A stretch of DNA of 64,000 nt, taken from contig JAFIHA010000066.1 of the NCBI GenBank assembly GCA_017848965.1, forward strand, positions 51,587 through 115,586, in the 5' to 3' direction. This document shows positions 47,266-57,253 of this stretch, one piece after another (position 1 is the first letter of the stretch; every line of letters begins with the position of its first letter). This DNA comes from Dechloromonas aromatica (nom. nud.) (lineage in GTDB: Bacteria > Pseudomonadota > Gammaproteobacteria > Burkholderiales > Rhodocyclaceae). A program made the translations under genes and the position numbers. The notes under the pieces are model-generated. The model saw only the letters and a program-made list of their open reading frames with translations, had not been told where the DNA came from and ran no database searches.

Positions 47266-50106
47266 TTAGTAGTCGATCTTGCCCAGTGCGGACTCGACCA
47301 ATGCTTTCTGCTGTTCGTTGTGCTTGGCCAGATACCCTACCGCCGGCGACGGCGAGGCGGGACGCGCAACCAGCAGCAGTTTCTGCTTGGCGTCGAGGCC
47401 GCTGTCCAGATGATGACGCGAGGCGAACCAGTACCAGGCACCCTGGTTGCGCGGTTCCTCCTGCGCCCAGACAATTTCCGTCGCCTTCGGATACTTGGCC
47501 AATTCCTTGGCCAGGGAACCCGAGGGGAACGGATAAAGCTGTTCGATACGGACGATGGCGATATCCTTGATCTGCTTCTCACGACGTGCGTTGACCAGGT
47601 CGTAATAGACCTTGCCGCAGCACAGCACAACACGCTTGACCTTTTTCGCGTCGATCTCGTCGACTTCGCCGATGACGCGCTGGAATTCGCCATTGGCCAG
47701 TTCGTCGAGCGACGACGCGGCATCCTTGTGGCGCAGCAGCGATTTCGGCGACATCACGACCAGCGGCTTGCGCTGCATGCGCACGGCTTGCCGGCGCAGC
47801 ATGTGGAAAACCTGGGCGGCCGTGGTCGGGACGCAAACTTCCATGTTCATTTCGGCGGCCTGGTTCATGAAGCGCTCAAGGCGAGCCGACGAGTGCTCCG
47901 GACCCTGACCTTCGTAACCGTGCGGCAGCAGCATGACCAGACCGCAGGCGCGGCCCCACTTGGCTTCACCGGAAGTGATGAACTGGTCGATGACGACCTG
48001 GGCGCCATTGACGAAGTCGCCGAACTGGGCCTCCCAGATCACGAGTTCATAGGGGTTGGCCGAGGCGTAACCATAGTCGAAAGCCAGCACAGCTTCTTCC
48101 GACAGCACCGAGTCATAGCACTGGAAGCCAGCCTGCTTTTCCTGCAGGTTCTTCAGCGGATGGTAGGTGCCACTATCCCAACTGCTGCGATTCTGGTCAT
48201 GGAAGGCGGCGTGGCGGTGGAAGAAGGTGCCGCGCCCGACGTCTTCACCGGAAATGCGCACGCCGTAACCGGAAACCAGCAAGGAAGCGTAGGCCAGGTT
48301 CTCGGCCATGCCCCAATCGACCGGCAGCTTGCCTTCGCCCATCGCCGCGCGATCCTCTACGATCTTCTTGACCCGCGAGTGCAGGGTGAAGCCTTCCGGC
48401 AGCGTCGACAGACGCTGCGCCAGACGCTGCAGCTCGGCCTTCGGCACGGTGGTGTCGCAGGTCTCGATGTAATCCTTGGCCAGGAACGGCGTCCAGTCGA
48501 TCGTCATCGGGTGCTTGTAGCCGGCCAGCACCGGGTTGTAGAGCAGCTCGCCCTTGTCCAGGTGAGCGCGGTATTCGGCGATCATCTGGTCCGGACCGTC
48601 AGCCGGCAGCGTCCCTTCGGCGATCAGCTTGTCACCGTAGAGCTTGCGCGTGCCCGGATGCTTGCTGATGATCTTGTACATCAACGGCTGCGTGACCATC
48701 GGCTCGTCCTGCTCGTTGTGGCCGAGCTTGCGGAAGCAGATGATGTCGACGACGACATCCTTCTGGAAGAGCTGACGGTACTCGATGGCCAATTGGGTAA
48801 CCAGCGCGACGGCTTCCGGATCGTCGCCATTGACGTGGAAGATCGGCGCATCGACCATCTTGAAGATGTCGGTGCAGTAGTGACCGGAGCGGTAGTCGCG
48901 CGGGTCGGAAGTGGTGAAGCCGACCTGGTTGTTGACGACGATGTGCAGCACGCCACCGACGCCGTAGCCGCGGGTCTGCGAGAAGTTCAGCATTTCCTGG
49001 TTGACGCCCTGACCGGCGACGGCGGCGTCGCCGTGAACCAGGATGGGCAGCACCTTGGACTTGCTGCCCTCGCCGCGCCGGACCTGGCGCGCGTAGACCG
49101 AACCGGCCACCACCGGGTTGACGATTTCCAAGTGCGACGGGTTGAAGGCCAGCGTCAGGTGGCAGGGGCCGCCCGGGGTGGCAACGTCGGACGAGTAGCC
49201 GAGGTGATACTTGACGTCGCCGGCGGTGAGATCGCTCTTCTTCTTGCCTTCGAATTCGGCGAAGAGCATCGACGGTGCCTTGCCCAGGGTATTGACCAGC
49301 ACGTTCAGGCGGCCGCGGTGAGCCATGCCGACGACCACTTCGTCAACGCCATTGGCGCCGCCGGTGCGGATCGCTTCGTCCATGGCGACGATCAGCGATT
49401 CGCCACCTTCAAGCGAAAAGCGCTTTTGGCCGACGTACTTGGTATGCAGGTAACGTTCGAGGGTTTCGGCGGCGGTCAGGCGCTCGAGCAGGCGCTTTTT
49501 CTGATCGGCCGTGTAGGACGGACGGGAACGGATGCTCTCCAGCTTTTCCTGCAGCCAGCGCTTCTCGTTGTAGTCGGTCATGTACATGTACTCGACGCCG
49601 ATCGTGCCGCAGTAGGTCTGCTTCAGCGTTTCGAGGATGTCGCTGAGCTTGGCGTTTTCCGGCAGGCCCTTGAGCGAACCGACGTTGAAGGTCTGCTTCA
49701 GGTCGGCATCGGTGAAACCGTAGAACGACGGCTCCAGTTCGTCGAGTTTCGGACGCGGCAGGCGCTTGAGCGGATCGAGATCAGCCCAGCGGGTACCAAG
49801 CGAACGGTAGGCAGTGACCAGTTGACCGACCGCGGATTGCTTGCGGTGTTCGGCGGAAGACGAGGCCGGCGCACTGTGCTTGAAGCCACCATCCTTCGCC
49901 AGTTCGGCAAAGGCGGCAACGACCGGCGCATGCGCCACGTCACGGGCGACGAAGCCCGGCATCTGGGCCAGGCGATCGAAATAATCCCGCCATTCCGGGG
50001 CAACGGAAGTCGGATCGTTCAGGTAGCTTTCATATACTTCTTCGACAAAGGGTGCGTTACCGCCAAAGTAAAGCGTGCTGTCGAACTTGTCATTCATCGT
50101 AGTCAT
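47266..50106 (-). CDS. sucA: 2-oxoglutarate dehydrogenase E1
   Basis: 946 residues from the ATG at 50106 with a GGGGA site; an upstream in-frame start at 50157 is less likely. The N-terminal segment carries [18 protein letters not shown] (E2-binding region typical of SucA). The thiamine-diphosphate core includes [32 protein letters not shown] and [19 protein letters not shown]. It decarboxylates 2-oxoglutarate and passes the succinyl group to OdhB. Confidence 0.97.
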   Translation of the reverse strand: MTTMNDKFDSTLYFGGNAPFVEEVYESYLNDPTSVAPEWRDYFDRLAQMPGFVARDVAHAPVVAAFAELAKDGGFKHSAPASSSAEHRKQSAVGQLVTAYRSLGTRWADLDPLKRLPRPKLDELEPSFYGFTDADLKQTFNVGSLKGLPENAKLSDILETLKQTYCGTIGVEYMYMTDYNEKRWLQEKLESIRSRPSYTADQKKRLLERLTAAETLERYLHTKYVGQKRFSLEGGESLIVAMDEAIRTGGANGVDEVVVGMAHRGRLNVLVNTLGKAPSMLFAEFEGKKKSDLTAGDVKYHLGYSSDVATPGGPCHLTLAFNPSHLEIVNPVVAGSVYARQVRRGEGSKSKVLPILVHGDAAVAGQGVNQEMLNFSQTRGYGVGGVLHIVVNNQVGFTTSDPRDYRSGHYCTDIFKMVDAPIFHVNGDDPEAVALVTQLAIEYRQLFQKDVVVDIICFRKLGHNEQDEPMVTQPLMYKIISKHPGTRKLYGDKLIAEGTLPADGPDQMIAEYRAHLDKGELLYNPVLAGYKHPMTIDWTPFLAKDYIETCDTTVPKAELQRLAQRLSTLPEGFTLHSRVKKIVEDRAAMGEGKLPVDWGMAENLAYASLLVSGYGVRISGEDVGRGTFFHRHAAFHDQNRSSWDSGTYHPLKNLQEKQAGFQCYDSVLSEEAVLAFDYGYASANPYELVIWEAQFGDFVNGAQVVIDQFITSGEAKWGRACGLVMLLPHGYEGQGPEHSSARLERFMNQAAEMNMEVCVPTTAAQVFHMLRRQAVRMQRKPLVVMSPKSLLRHKDAASSLDELANGEFQRVIGEVDEIDAKKVKRVVLCCGKVYYDLVNARREKQIKDIAIVRIEQLYPFPSGSLAKELAKYPKATEIVWAQEEPRNQGAWYWFASRHHLDSGLDAKQKLLLVARPASPSPAVGYLAKHNEQQKALVESALGKIDY

Positions 50107-50175
50107 AAGCGTCCCCTGTATGGGTTTTATTTTCCTGCGGCACGCATTGACGCGCACCGGTGATGCTCCGCATGT

Positions 50176-50202
50176 AAAAAAGGGCGGCCCGCGAGCCGCC
50201 CG
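50176..50202 (-). terminator. intrinsic terminator of gltA
   Basis: GGGCGGC (50182-50188) pairs with GCCGCCC (50195-50201); on the minus strand a run of six T follows (50176-50181). It separates gltA from sucA, so sucA-odhB-lpd needs its own promoter or read-through. Confidence 0.85.
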
Positions 50203-50211
50203 TTTATTGTA

Positions 50212-51510
50212 TTAGCCGCGCTGGGCAAGCGGTACCACGTCGCGCTTGGCTGCACCAACATACAACTGGCGCGGACGACCGATCTTGTATTCCGGATCGG
50301 AGATCATTTCTTCCCACTGCGTCATCCAGCCAACCGAGCGGGCCAGCGCGAAGATGCAGGTGAACATTTCGGTCGGGATGCCGATCGCCTTCTGGACGAT
50401 GCCGGAGTAGAAGTCGACGTTCGGGTAGAGCTTCTTCTCGACGAAGTATTCGTCTTCCAGAGCGATCTTTTCCAGTTCCATCGCGAGCTTGAACAGGCGA
50501 TCGTTTTCCAGACCCAGTTCCGACAGCACTTCGTTGCACACCTTGCGCATCAGCTTGGCGCGCGGGTCGAAGTTCTTGTAGACGCGGTGGCCGAAGCCCA
50601 TCAGCTTGAAGGAATCGTTTTTGTCCTTGGCGCGCTTGATGTATTCACCAACGCGCGAGACGTCGCCGATTTCTTCCAGCATCTGCAGGCAGGCTTCGTT
50701 CGCGCCGCCGTGCGCCGGGCCCCACAGACAGGCGATACCGGCCGAGATACAGGCAAACGGGTTGGCGCCCGACGAACCGGCAAGGCGGACGGTCGAGGTC
50801 GAGGCATTCTGCTCGTGATCGGCGTGCAGCGTGAAAATGACGTCCAGGGCGCGGACCAGCACCGGGTTCGGCACATACTTCTCGCACGGCGAACCGAACA
50901 TCATGCGCATGAAGTTGGCGGTGTAGTCGAGATCGTTGTCCGGGTACATGAAGGGCATGCCACGGTTGTACTTGTAGGCCATGGCAACGATCGTCGGCAG
51001 CTTGGCGACGATGCGGTTGAAGCTGATGTTGCGGTGTTCGGCGTCGGAGTAGTCCATCGCTTCGTGGTAGAAGGCGGACAGGGCGCCGACCACACCGACC
51101 ATGACGGCCATCGGGTGAGCATCGCGACGGAAACCGTTGTAGAAACGGGTCAGCTGATCATGCACCATCGTGTGCTTCTTGATGGTGTTTTCGAACTTGA
51201 CCTTCTGGGTGGCATCCGGCAATTCGCCATTCTTCAGCAGGTAGGCGACTTCGAGAAAGTTGCAGCTTTCCGCCAGTTGCTCGATCGGGTAGCCGCGATA
51301 GAGCAGTTCGCCCTTGTCGCCATCGATGAAGGTGATCTTGGAACGGCAACTCGCGGTAGACAGGAAACCGGAGTCATAGGTAAACAGCCCCGTCTTGCCG
51401 CCCAGGCTACGAATATCCACGCAATCATTGCCATGCGTCGGGGACATGATCGGGAAATCGACAGGTGCTAGTCCGTCGATGCTCAGGGTTGCCTTGCGTT
51501 CGGTCGTCAT
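50212..51510 (-). CDS. gltA: citrate synthase, type II
   Basis: 432 residues. Signature stretches: [35 protein letters not shown], and [17 protein letters not shown] with its active-site histidine. The length and N-terminal beta domain ([20 protein letters not shown]) are those of the NADH-sensitive hexameric type. It condenses acetyl-CoA with oxaloacetate. It lies 112 bp after sdhE. Confidence 0.97.
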   Translation of the reverse strand: MTTERKATLSIDGLAPVDFPIMSPTHGNDCVDIRSLGGKTGLFTYDSGFLSTASCRSKITFIDGDKGELLYRGYPIEQLAESCNFLEVAYLLKNGELPDATQKVKFENTIKKHTMVHDQLTRFYNGFRRDAHPMAVMVGVVGALSAFYHEAMDYSDAEHRNISFNRIVAKLPTIVAMAYKYNRGMPFMYPDNDLDYTANFMRMMFGSPCEKYVPNPVLVRALDVIFTLHADHEQNASTSTVRLAGSSGANPFACISAGIACLWGPAHGGANEACLQMLEEIGDVSRVGEYIKRAKDKNDSFKLMGFGHRVYKNFDPRAKLMRKVCNEVLSELGLENDRLFKLAMELEKIALEDEYFVEKKLYPNVDFYSGIVQKAIGIPTEMFTCIFALARSVGWMTQWEEMISDPEYKIGRPRQLYVGAAKRDVVPLAQRG

Positions 51511-51622
51511 GGTTTTTCCCTTGTCAGGTGTTGGTTATCACTGCACTGCCAAATTTGGTCAATGTCACAACTTAGTGCATCAACCTTACTTAAGACTTAC
51601 TCAGAGCTGCCGTAAGTTTCTG

Positions 51623-51865
51623 TTAACTCTCGCGTATCGCCACCAGAATCGGCAGATAGCGTGGATCCTCGCACTCCGTCTGGCCACTGATCAGGTACCA
51701 GAGATCGTGGTCTTCCATGTCGGCCATTTCCACGAACACCTGCTGCTGCTCGTCCGACAGCTTGGCGAACCCGTTATCCAGGAAACGCGTCAGCGCGATA
51801 TCGAGTTCGAGCAGGGCGCGGCGGATGCAACGCCAACGCAGGCGTTCGTAGTCGGCTCTTTCCAT
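51623..51865 (-). CDS. sdhE: succinate dehydrogenase flavinylation factor SdhE
   Basis: 80 residues. The family motif RGxxE region is present in altered form as RWRCIRRALLELDIALTRFL (the usual core is RRGMLELD; here RRALLELD), followed by DMEDHDLWYLISGQ. SdhE helps attach FAD to SdhA. The ATG overlaps the sdhB stop (ATGA). The alanine in place of the usual glycine-methionine pair is worth noting, since the glycine of RGxxE matters in E. coli. Confidence 0.9.
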   Translation of the reverse strand: MERADYERLRWRCIRRALLELDIALTRFLDNGFAKLSDEQQQVFVEMADMEDHDLWYLISGQTECEDPRYLPILVAIRES

Positions 51866-52575
51866 CAGACGGCGCGGCGAACCATCAGGTCCTTGATCTT
51901 GCCGATGGCCTTGGTCGGGTTGAGACCCTTCGGGCACACGTCAACACAGTTCATGATGGTGTGGCAACGGAACAGGCGGTACGGGTCGTCGAGGTTGTCG
52001 AGACGCTCGTTGGTCGCCTGGTCGCGCGTGTCGGCGATGAAGCGGTAAGCAGCCAGCAGGCCGGCCGGGCCGACGAACTTGTCCGGATTCCACCAGAACG
52101 ACGGGCACGACGTCGAGCAGCAGGCGCACAGGATGCACTCGTAGAGACCGTTCAGCTCTTCGCGGTCTTCCGGCGACTGCAGGCGTTCGCGTTCCGGCGG
52201 CGGATCGTTGTTGATCAGGTAGGGCTTGATCGAGTGGTACTGCTTGAAGAACTGGGTCATGTCGACGATCAGGTCGCGGATGACCGGCAGGCCGGGCAGC
52301 GGACGCAGCACGATCGGCTGCTTCAGTTCGTCGATGTCGGTCAGGCAGGCCAGACCGTTCTTGCCGTTGATGTTCATGGCGTCGGAACCGCAGACACCCT
52401 CGCGGCAGGAACGACGGTAGGACAGCGTGTCGTCCTTCGCCTTCAGCTTGGTCAGGGCGTCGAGCAGCTTGCGATCGGTCGGCTCGAGTTCGACCGAGAT
52501 GTCCTGCATGTAGGGTGCGTCGTCCTTGTCCGGATCGTAGCGGTAGATGCTGAATTGAACCATGCGTTTGCTCAT
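51865..52575 (-). CDS. sdhB: succinate dehydrogenase iron-sulfur subunit
   Basis: 236 residues, with a GGAGA site. [2Fe-2S] cysteines: SCREGVCGSDAMNINGKNG. [4Fe-4S]/[3Fe-4S] cysteines: CILCACCSTSCPSFWW and CHTIMNCVDVCPKGLNPTKA. It passes electrons from FAD to quinone. It follows sdhA by 11 bp. Confidence 0.97.
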   Translation of the reverse strand: MSKRMVQFSIYRYDPDKDDAPYMQDISVELEPTDRKLLDALTKLKAKDDTLSYRRSCREGVCGSDAMNINGKNGLACLTDIDELKQPIVLRPLPGLPVIRDLIVDMTQFFKQYHSIKPYLINNDPPPERERLQSPEDREELNGLYECILCACCSTSCPSFWWNPDKFVGPAGLLAAYRFIADTRDQATNERLDNLDDPYRLFRCHTIMNCVDVCPKGLNPTKAIGKIKDLMVRRAV

Positions 52576-52586
52576 GTTCTTCTCCG

Positions 52587-54371
52587 TTAGTACGAACGCG
52601 TCTTCAGCGCGATGGGTTCGACGGTCAGCGGCTGCATGGTGACCGGCTTGTAGGTGATCGAGTTATCCACCGGATTGAACAGGGTGTGCTTCAGCCATTC
52701 GGCATCGTTACGACCGTTCGGGAATTCCGGGGTATCCGGGGCGTCGTCGCGGACGTGGGCGCCGCGCGATTCCTTGCGGGCCTCGGCGGAGAGCATCGTT
52801 GCCTTGGCGACTTCGATCAGGTTTTCCATTTCGAGCGCTTCGGTGCGGGCCGTGTTCCAGGCCATCGACTTGTCCTTGATCTCGAGCGCGCGGGCCGCCT
52901 TCTCGACTTCCAGGATCTTCTCGACGCCGGACTTGAGCAGGTCGCCGAAACGGAACACACCGGCGTGGTTCTGCATCGTGCGTTGCATGGCCAGACGGGT
53001 TTCGTGCACGTTGGCACCGCCCTTGCGGTTGTCGATGGCGGAAATCCGGGCCAGCGACTTCTCGGCAGCGTCCTTCGGCAGATCGCGGTGAGCCTGGCCG
53101 GTCTTGAGATCTTCGACCGCGGAGTCACCGGCCGACTTGCCGAAGACCAGCAGGTCGAGCAGCGAGTTGGTACCGAGGCGGTTGGCACCGTGCACCGAGG
53201 CGCAGGCGCATTCACCGGCGGCATAGAAGCCCGGGACGACGGTGTTGTGATCGCCGTTCTCGCTGACCACGACACGACCCGAGTAATGCGTCGGGATGCC
53301 GCCCATCTGGTAGTGACAGGTCGGCACGACCGGCAGCGGTTCCTTGATGCAATCGACGCCGGCGAATTGCAGGCCGATTTCACGGATACCCGGCAGGCGC
53401 TTCATGATGGTGTTCGGGTCGAGGTGGGTGATGTCGAGCAGGACGTAGTCCTTGTTGACGCCACAGCCGCGGCCTTCGTTGATTTCGGTGGTCATGGCGC
53501 GGGAAACCACGTCACGCGACGCCAGATCCTTGGCGTTCGGCGCGTAGCGCTCCATGAAGCGTTCCTTGTTGGCGTTACGCAGGATGCCGCCTTCGCCACG
53601 GACGCCTTCGGTGATCAGCACGCCGGCACCGGCGACGCCGGTCGGGTGGAATTGCCAGAATTCCATGTCTTCGAGCGGGATGCCGGCACGCGCCGCCATA
53701 CCCAGGCCGTCACCGGTGTTGATGAAGGCGTTGGTCGAAGAGTAGAAGATACGGCCGGCACCGCCGGTCGCGAAGATGGTGGCGCGGGTGTGGAAGATGA
53801 CAACCTGACCGGTCTCCATTTCCATCGCCGTGACGCCGACGACATGACCATCAGCATCGCGGATCAGGTCGAGGGCCATCCATTCAACGAAGAACTGGGT
53901 ATTGGCCTTGACGTTGCGCTGGTACATAGCGTGCAGCATGGCGTGACCAGTACGGTCAGCAGCGGCACAGGAACGGCGCACCGGCTTTTCGCCGAAGTTC
54001 GACATGTGGCCGCCGAACGGACGCTGGTAGATCTTGCCGTCGTCGGTACGGTCGAACGGCATGCCGTAATGTTCAAGCTCGACCACGCACTCGTTGGCCT
54101 TGCGCACCATGAACTCGATCGCGTCCTGGTCGCCGAGCCAGTCGGAACCCTTGACGGTGTCGTACATGTGCCAGTGCCAGTGATCTTCCTCGGAGTTGCC
54201 GAGCGAGGCAGCAACGCCGCCCTGAGCGGCAACGGTATGCGAACGGGTCGGGAAGACCTTGGACAGGACGGCCGTCTTCAGGCCGGCTTCCGACAACTGG
54301 ATTGCGGAACGCAGACCGGCGCCACCGGCACCGACAATGACCGCATCAAACTTCAGAACAGGAATACTCAC
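52587..54371 (-). CDS. sdhA: succinate dehydrogenase flavoprotein subunit
   Basis: 594 residues. The start is GTG at 54371 (reads VSIPVLKFDAV), 2 nt after the sdhD stop, with GGAGG 8 nt upstream; no ATG fits. FAD motif VIVGAGGAGLRSAIQLSEAG, the covalent-FAD histidine in SHTVAAQGGVAAS, and HPTGVAGAGVLITEGVRGEG are present. It oxidises succinate to fumarate. Confidence 0.97.
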   Translation of the reverse strand: MSIPVLKFDAVIVGAGGAGLRSAIQLSEAGLKTAVLSKVFPTRSHTVAAQGGVAASLGNSEEDHWHWHMYDTVKGSDWLGDQDAIEFMVRKANECVVELEHYGMPFDRTDDGKIYQRPFGGHMSNFGEKPVRRSCAAADRTGHAMLHAMYQRNVKANTQFFVEWMALDLIRDADGHVVGVTAMEMETGQVVIFHTRATIFATGGAGRIFYSSTNAFINTGDGLGMAARAGIPLEDMEFWQFHPTGVAGAGVLITEGVRGEGGILRNANKERFMERYAPNAKDLASRDVVSRAMTTEINEGRGCGVNKDYVLLDITHLDPNTIMKRLPGIREIGLQFAGVDCIKEPLPVVPTCHYQMGGIPTHYSGRVVVSENGDHNTVVPGFYAAGECACASVHGANRLGTNSLLDLLVFGKSAGDSAVEDLKTGQAHRDLPKDAAEKSLARISAIDNRKGGANVHETRLAMQRTMQNHAGVFRFGDLLKSGVEKILEVEKAARALEIKDKSMAWNTARTEALEMENLIEVAKATMLSAEARKESRGAHVRDDAPDTPEFPNGRNDAEWLKHTLFNPVDNSITYKPVTMQPLTVEPIALKTRSY

Positions 54372-54373
54372 GC

Positions 54374-54721
54374 TTACAGCCTCCAGAGAATCGCAGCAGC
54401 CCACGCGGCGTAACCCACCAGCGCGGCAATGGTCAGGACATGCAGGGTCAGGCGCAGGCCGACCGGTTTGATGTAGTCCATCCAGATGTCACGCACGCCG
54501 ATCCAGGCGTGGTAGAACAGGCTGACGAAGAACAGGAAGGTAAAGAACTTGATGACGCCATTGGCGAAAACCGCCTGCCAGGCTTCAAAGGTGGAAGGAC
54601 GAAACACCAGCAGCACGGCAGCCAGGATGACCGAATAGACAGCCATGATGACGGCAGTGGCGCGCTGTGCGACCCAGTCCTTGAGGCCGTAATGGGCGCC
54701 GACAACGATACGGTTGATCAC
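54374..54721 (-). CDS. sdhD: succinate dehydrogenase membrane anchor SdhD
   Basis: 115 residues starting at GTG (54721), which overlaps the sdhC stop (GTGATC). Three membrane helices; the segment FYHAWIGVRDIWMDYIKP carries the histidine and the DxxxDY pattern near the haem and quinone sites. Confidence 0.92.
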   Translation of the reverse strand: MINRIVVGAHYGLKDWVAQRATAVIMAVYSVILAAVLLVFRPSTFEAWQAVFANGVIKFFTFLFFVSLFYHAWIGVRDIWMDYIKPVGLRLTLHVLTIAALVGYAAWAAAILWRL

Positions 54722-55116
54722 AGCAGAACCCCCCACAGAATGATGCTCAGCGGAATGCTGACCGCGAACACGGCAGCGGCGGACTTGCGTGCCTGCGGCT
54801 TATCAACACCGACATGGACGTCCATCAGCAGGAAACGGATGCCGGCGCAGAAATGGTGCGCATAGGCCCAGATCAGACCCGCCAGAATCAGCTTGACCGG
54901 CCAGGAAGCCACCAACCCCTGAAAGACCGCAAAAGTCTCCGGCGAGGTCACGCTGGCCTGAAAGAGCCAGAGAATGACCGGCAACATCAGGAACAGCCCC
55001 GCCCCGCTCACCCGGTGGAAGATGGAAACCTTGCCCGGAAGCGGCAATTTGTAACTACGCAGCGAAGCCAGGTCCAGATTTCTTGGACGCTCCTTCTTTA
55101 TCATCATCTCTGCCAT
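54718..55116 (-). CDS. sdhC: succinate dehydrogenase cytochrome b556 subunit SdhC
   Basis: 132 residues, three membrane helices. SIFHRVSGAGLFLMLPV holds the conserved H-R-xSG of the quinone site and AYAHHFCAGIRFLLMDVHVG the haem-ligand histidine. It is the first gene of sdhCDABE. The GntR gene ends 121 bp upstream on the same strand. Confidence 0.93.
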   Translation of the reverse strand: MAEMMIKKERPRNLDLASLRSYKLPLPGKVSIFHRVSGAGLFLMLPVILWLFQASVTSPETFAVFQGLVASWPVKLILAGLIWAYAHHFCAGIRFLLMDVHVGVDKPQARKSAAAVFAVSIPLSIILWGVLL

Positions 55117-55177
55117 GAAGATATTCCCTCGCGAAGAGTGCGGATTTCCGCTTGTATGTGGTTTGAAAAGAGCCGTA

Positions 55178-55183
55178 ATTATA
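55178..55183 (-). promoter_or_regulatory. -10 box before sdhC
   Basis: A perfect TATAAT on the minus strand, 61 bp before the sdhC ATG. No clear -35 box is at the expected spacing, so the promoter may need an activator or be of the extended type. Confidence 0.45.
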
Positions 55184-55237
55184 CAGTCAAACGAGCCCCG
55201 ATGCGCCAGTTGGCGGCCCTTGCAGCAGTTTCAGCGA

Positions 55238-55993
55238 TCACCCCAGTTCGTTTCGGTAATAATGGTTGCGCGTGCAGTACAGGCCCTTGCGCCACTCCAC
55301 CGGCCGATTGCCGTAGGTGTAGGCGGTGCGCTCGACCAGCAACAGCGGCTCGCCGCACTGCACGCCGAGCAGCGCCGCGCATTCCTCGTCGGCAGCCACG
55401 GCACGCAGATGCTCTTCGGCGCTGATCATGCGTACGCCGAAATCACTCTCCAGCAGGCTGTACAGCGAACGCTCGCCGGCACGCAACAGTTCTAGCGTCA
55501 AGCCCGGAAAAAACTCCGCCTGCAGGAAAATCTGGTCGAAGACGACCTTCTCGCCGCCAAAACGCAGCAAACGCTTGATATGCACCACCGCCCCCCCTGG
55601 CGCCAGACCGAACACCGCCGCCACCTCGGGCGGCGCATCGACCACCTGGCAATAGAAGGGTTCGCTGACCGAGGGCACGGCGATGCCGTCATTCGGCATC
55701 AGGCGCAGGAAACGATAGTAGGCACGCGGGTCGCTATGGGTGGAAACGAAGGTTCCCTTGCCCTGCCGCCGCACCAGCAGGTTCTCCGCCGCCATCTCGT
55801 CGATGGCCTTGCGCACCGTCCCCTGACTGACATTGAAGCGCTGCGCCAGCTCGCCTTCGCTGGGAATCACGTCACCCGGGCGCCACTCGCCGCGCTCGAG
55901 ACAGCCGATCAGGAAATCCTTGATCTGGCGGTACAAGGGGCTGAAGGTCGGCGCGGATGCGCGGGCAGCGGAACGCAGGGTCTCTCGGGTCAT
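55238..55993 (-). CDS. GntR-family regulator, HutC/UTRA type
   Basis: 251 residues from the ATG at 55993, which has GAGG 6 nt upstream; an ATG at 56011 lacks such a site. The winged helix (SPLYRQIKDFLIGCLERGEW, then SEGELAQRFNVSQGTVRKAI) precedes a UTRA ligand domain (about 90-245). It lies between sdhC and mdh, facing away from mdh, and a perfect palindrome sits in front of it. It probably controls sdh, mdh or both in response to a TCA-cycle compound; the ligand is not known from sequence. Confidence 0.9.
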   Translation of the reverse strand: MTRETLRSAARASAPTFSPLYRQIKDFLIGCLERGEWRPGDVIPSEGELAQRFNVSQGTVRKAIDEMAAENLLVRRQGKGTFVSTHSDPRAYYRFLRLMPNDGIAVPSVSEPFYCQVVDAPPEVAAVFGLAPGGAVVHIKRLLRFGGEKVVFDQIFLQAEFFPGLTLELLRAGERSLYSLLESDFGVRMISAEEHLRAVAADEECAALLGVQCGEPLLLVERTAYTYGNRPVEWRKGLYCTRNHYYRNELG

Positions 55994-56038
55994 GGGCCTC
56001 GATTTCAGCATAATTCAGCGCCAGCGTCCACCAAAAGT

Positions 56039-56054
56039 TGTCTTATATAAGACA
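56039..56054. promoter_or_regulatory. 16-bp palindrome, candidate GntR operator
   Basis: TGTCTTATATAAGACA, perfect, in the gntR/mdh divergent region. It ends 10 bp upstream of the predicted mdh -35 box. AT-centred palindromes of this type are typical HutC-subfamily sites. Confidence 0.7.
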
Positions 56055-56064
56055 CATGAATCAA

Positions 56065-56093
56065 TTGACACGGATAGATCGAACTTCTACCAT
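56065..56093 (+). promoter_or_regulatory. sigma-70-type promoter of mdh
   Basis: TTGACA (56065-56070), 17 bp, TACCAT (56088-56093). The -35 is perfect and the -10 keeps four of six bases. Transcription would start near 56100, about 90 nt before mdh. Confidence 0.6.
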
Positions 56094-56190
56094 CGCGAAT
56101 TCCGCTAGCCGATCCGACGCAAGGAGAATTAGTCGGCTCCCGGAATCGACCAATAATTCAACCAAGCTGCTTTAAATTCAGGAGCGATAC

Positions 56191-57183
56191 ATGTCCAAAG
56201 CCCCCATGCGCGTCGCCGTGACCGGCGCCGCCGGTCAGATCGGTTATAGCCTGCTGTTCCGCATTGCCTCGGGTGAAATGCTCGGCAAGGACCAGCCGGT
56301 CATCCTGCAACTGCTCGACCTGCCGCAAGCCCAGAAGGCCGTGCAAGGTGTGATGATGGAACTCGACGACTGCGCCTTCCCGCTGCTCGCCGGCATGGTC
56401 GCCACCGACGACCCGAACGTCGCCTTCAAGGATGCCGACGTCTGCCTGCTGGTCGGTGCCCGTCCGCGTGGCCCCGGCATGGAACGTGCCGACCTGCTGC
56501 AAGCCAACGGCGCGATCTTCACCGTTCAGGGCAAGGCCATCGCCGAAAACGCCAAGGAAGACGTCCGCGTGCTGGTCGTCGGCAACCCCTGCAACACCAA
56601 CGCCTACATCGCCCGCGCCGCGGCGATCAAGGTTGGCCGCACCAACCCGAACAACTACCACGGCATGCTGCGTCTCGACCATAACCGCGCGCTGACCCAA
56701 CTGGCCCAGAAGTCCGGCCGCGCCGTCTCCTCGCTCAAGCAACTGGTCGTCTGGGGCAACCACTCGCCGTCGATGTACGCCGACTACCGCTTCGTCACCT
56801 CGAACGGCGACAGCGTCAAGGACATCATCAACGACGCCGCCTGGAACAACGACGTCTTCCTGCCGACCGTCGGCAAGCGCGGCGCCGCCATCATCGACGC
56901 CCGTGGCCTGTCGTCCGCTGCTTCGGCCGCCAACGCCGCCATCGATCACGTCCGCGACTGGGTCCTCGGCTCCGACGAATGGGTCACCATGGGTATCCCG
57001 GCCCCGGCCGACAACGGCTACGGCATCCCGGAAGGCCTGGTCTTCGGCCTGCCTTGCGAGTGCAAGAACGGTTCCTTCACCCTGATCAAGGGCCTGGAAA
57101 TCGACGAATACTCCAAGGGCAAGATCGCCATCACCCTGAAGGAACTGGAAGACGAGCGCGCCGCCGTTGCCGGCATGCTGTAA
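56191..57183 (+). CDS. mdh: malate dehydrogenase
   Basis: 330 residues with an AGGAG site. NAD motif [20 protein letters not shown], substrate arginines in [15 protein letters not shown] and [14 protein letters not shown], and the catalytic histidine in [12 protein letters not shown]. This is the LDH-like MDH type of betaproteobacteria (about 328 residues). It oxidises malate to oxaloacetate. Confidence 0.97.
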   Translation: MSKAPMRVAVTGAAGQIGYSLLFRIASGEMLGKDQPVILQLLDLPQAQKAVQGVMMELDDCAFPLLAGMVATDDPNVAFKDADVCLLVGARPRGPGMERADLLQANGAIFTVQGKAIAENAKEDVRVLVVGNPCNTNAYIARAAAIKVGRTNPNNYHGMLRLDHNRALTQLAQKSGRAVSSLKQLVVWGNHSPSMYADYRFVTSNGDSVKDIINDAAWNNDVFLPTVGKRGAAIIDARGLSSAASAANAAIDHVRDWVLGSDEWVTMGIPAPADNGYGIPEGLVFGLPCECKNGSFTLIKGLEIDEYSKGKIAITLKELEDERAAVAGML

Positions 57184-57203
57184 TCGTTTTTCGGCACCAA
57201 CAG

Positions 57204-57233
57204 AAGGCCGCGGTAAAATACCGCGGCCTTTTT
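57204..57233 (+). terminator. intrinsic terminator of mdh
   Basis: GGCCGCGGTA (57206-57215) pairs exactly with TACCGCGGCC (57219-57228), then five T. A matching A-rich side suggests little function on the other strand. Confidence 0.9.
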
Positions 57234-57253
57234 CATTTGTCCGACGATATTCC

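Noticed and set aside
46438-50163. 1241-codon plus-strand open frame opposite sucA and odhB
   Set aside because: No homology or ribosome-binding site; sucA and odhB on the other strand are complete and conserved. Codon bias at high GC keeps the antisense frame open.
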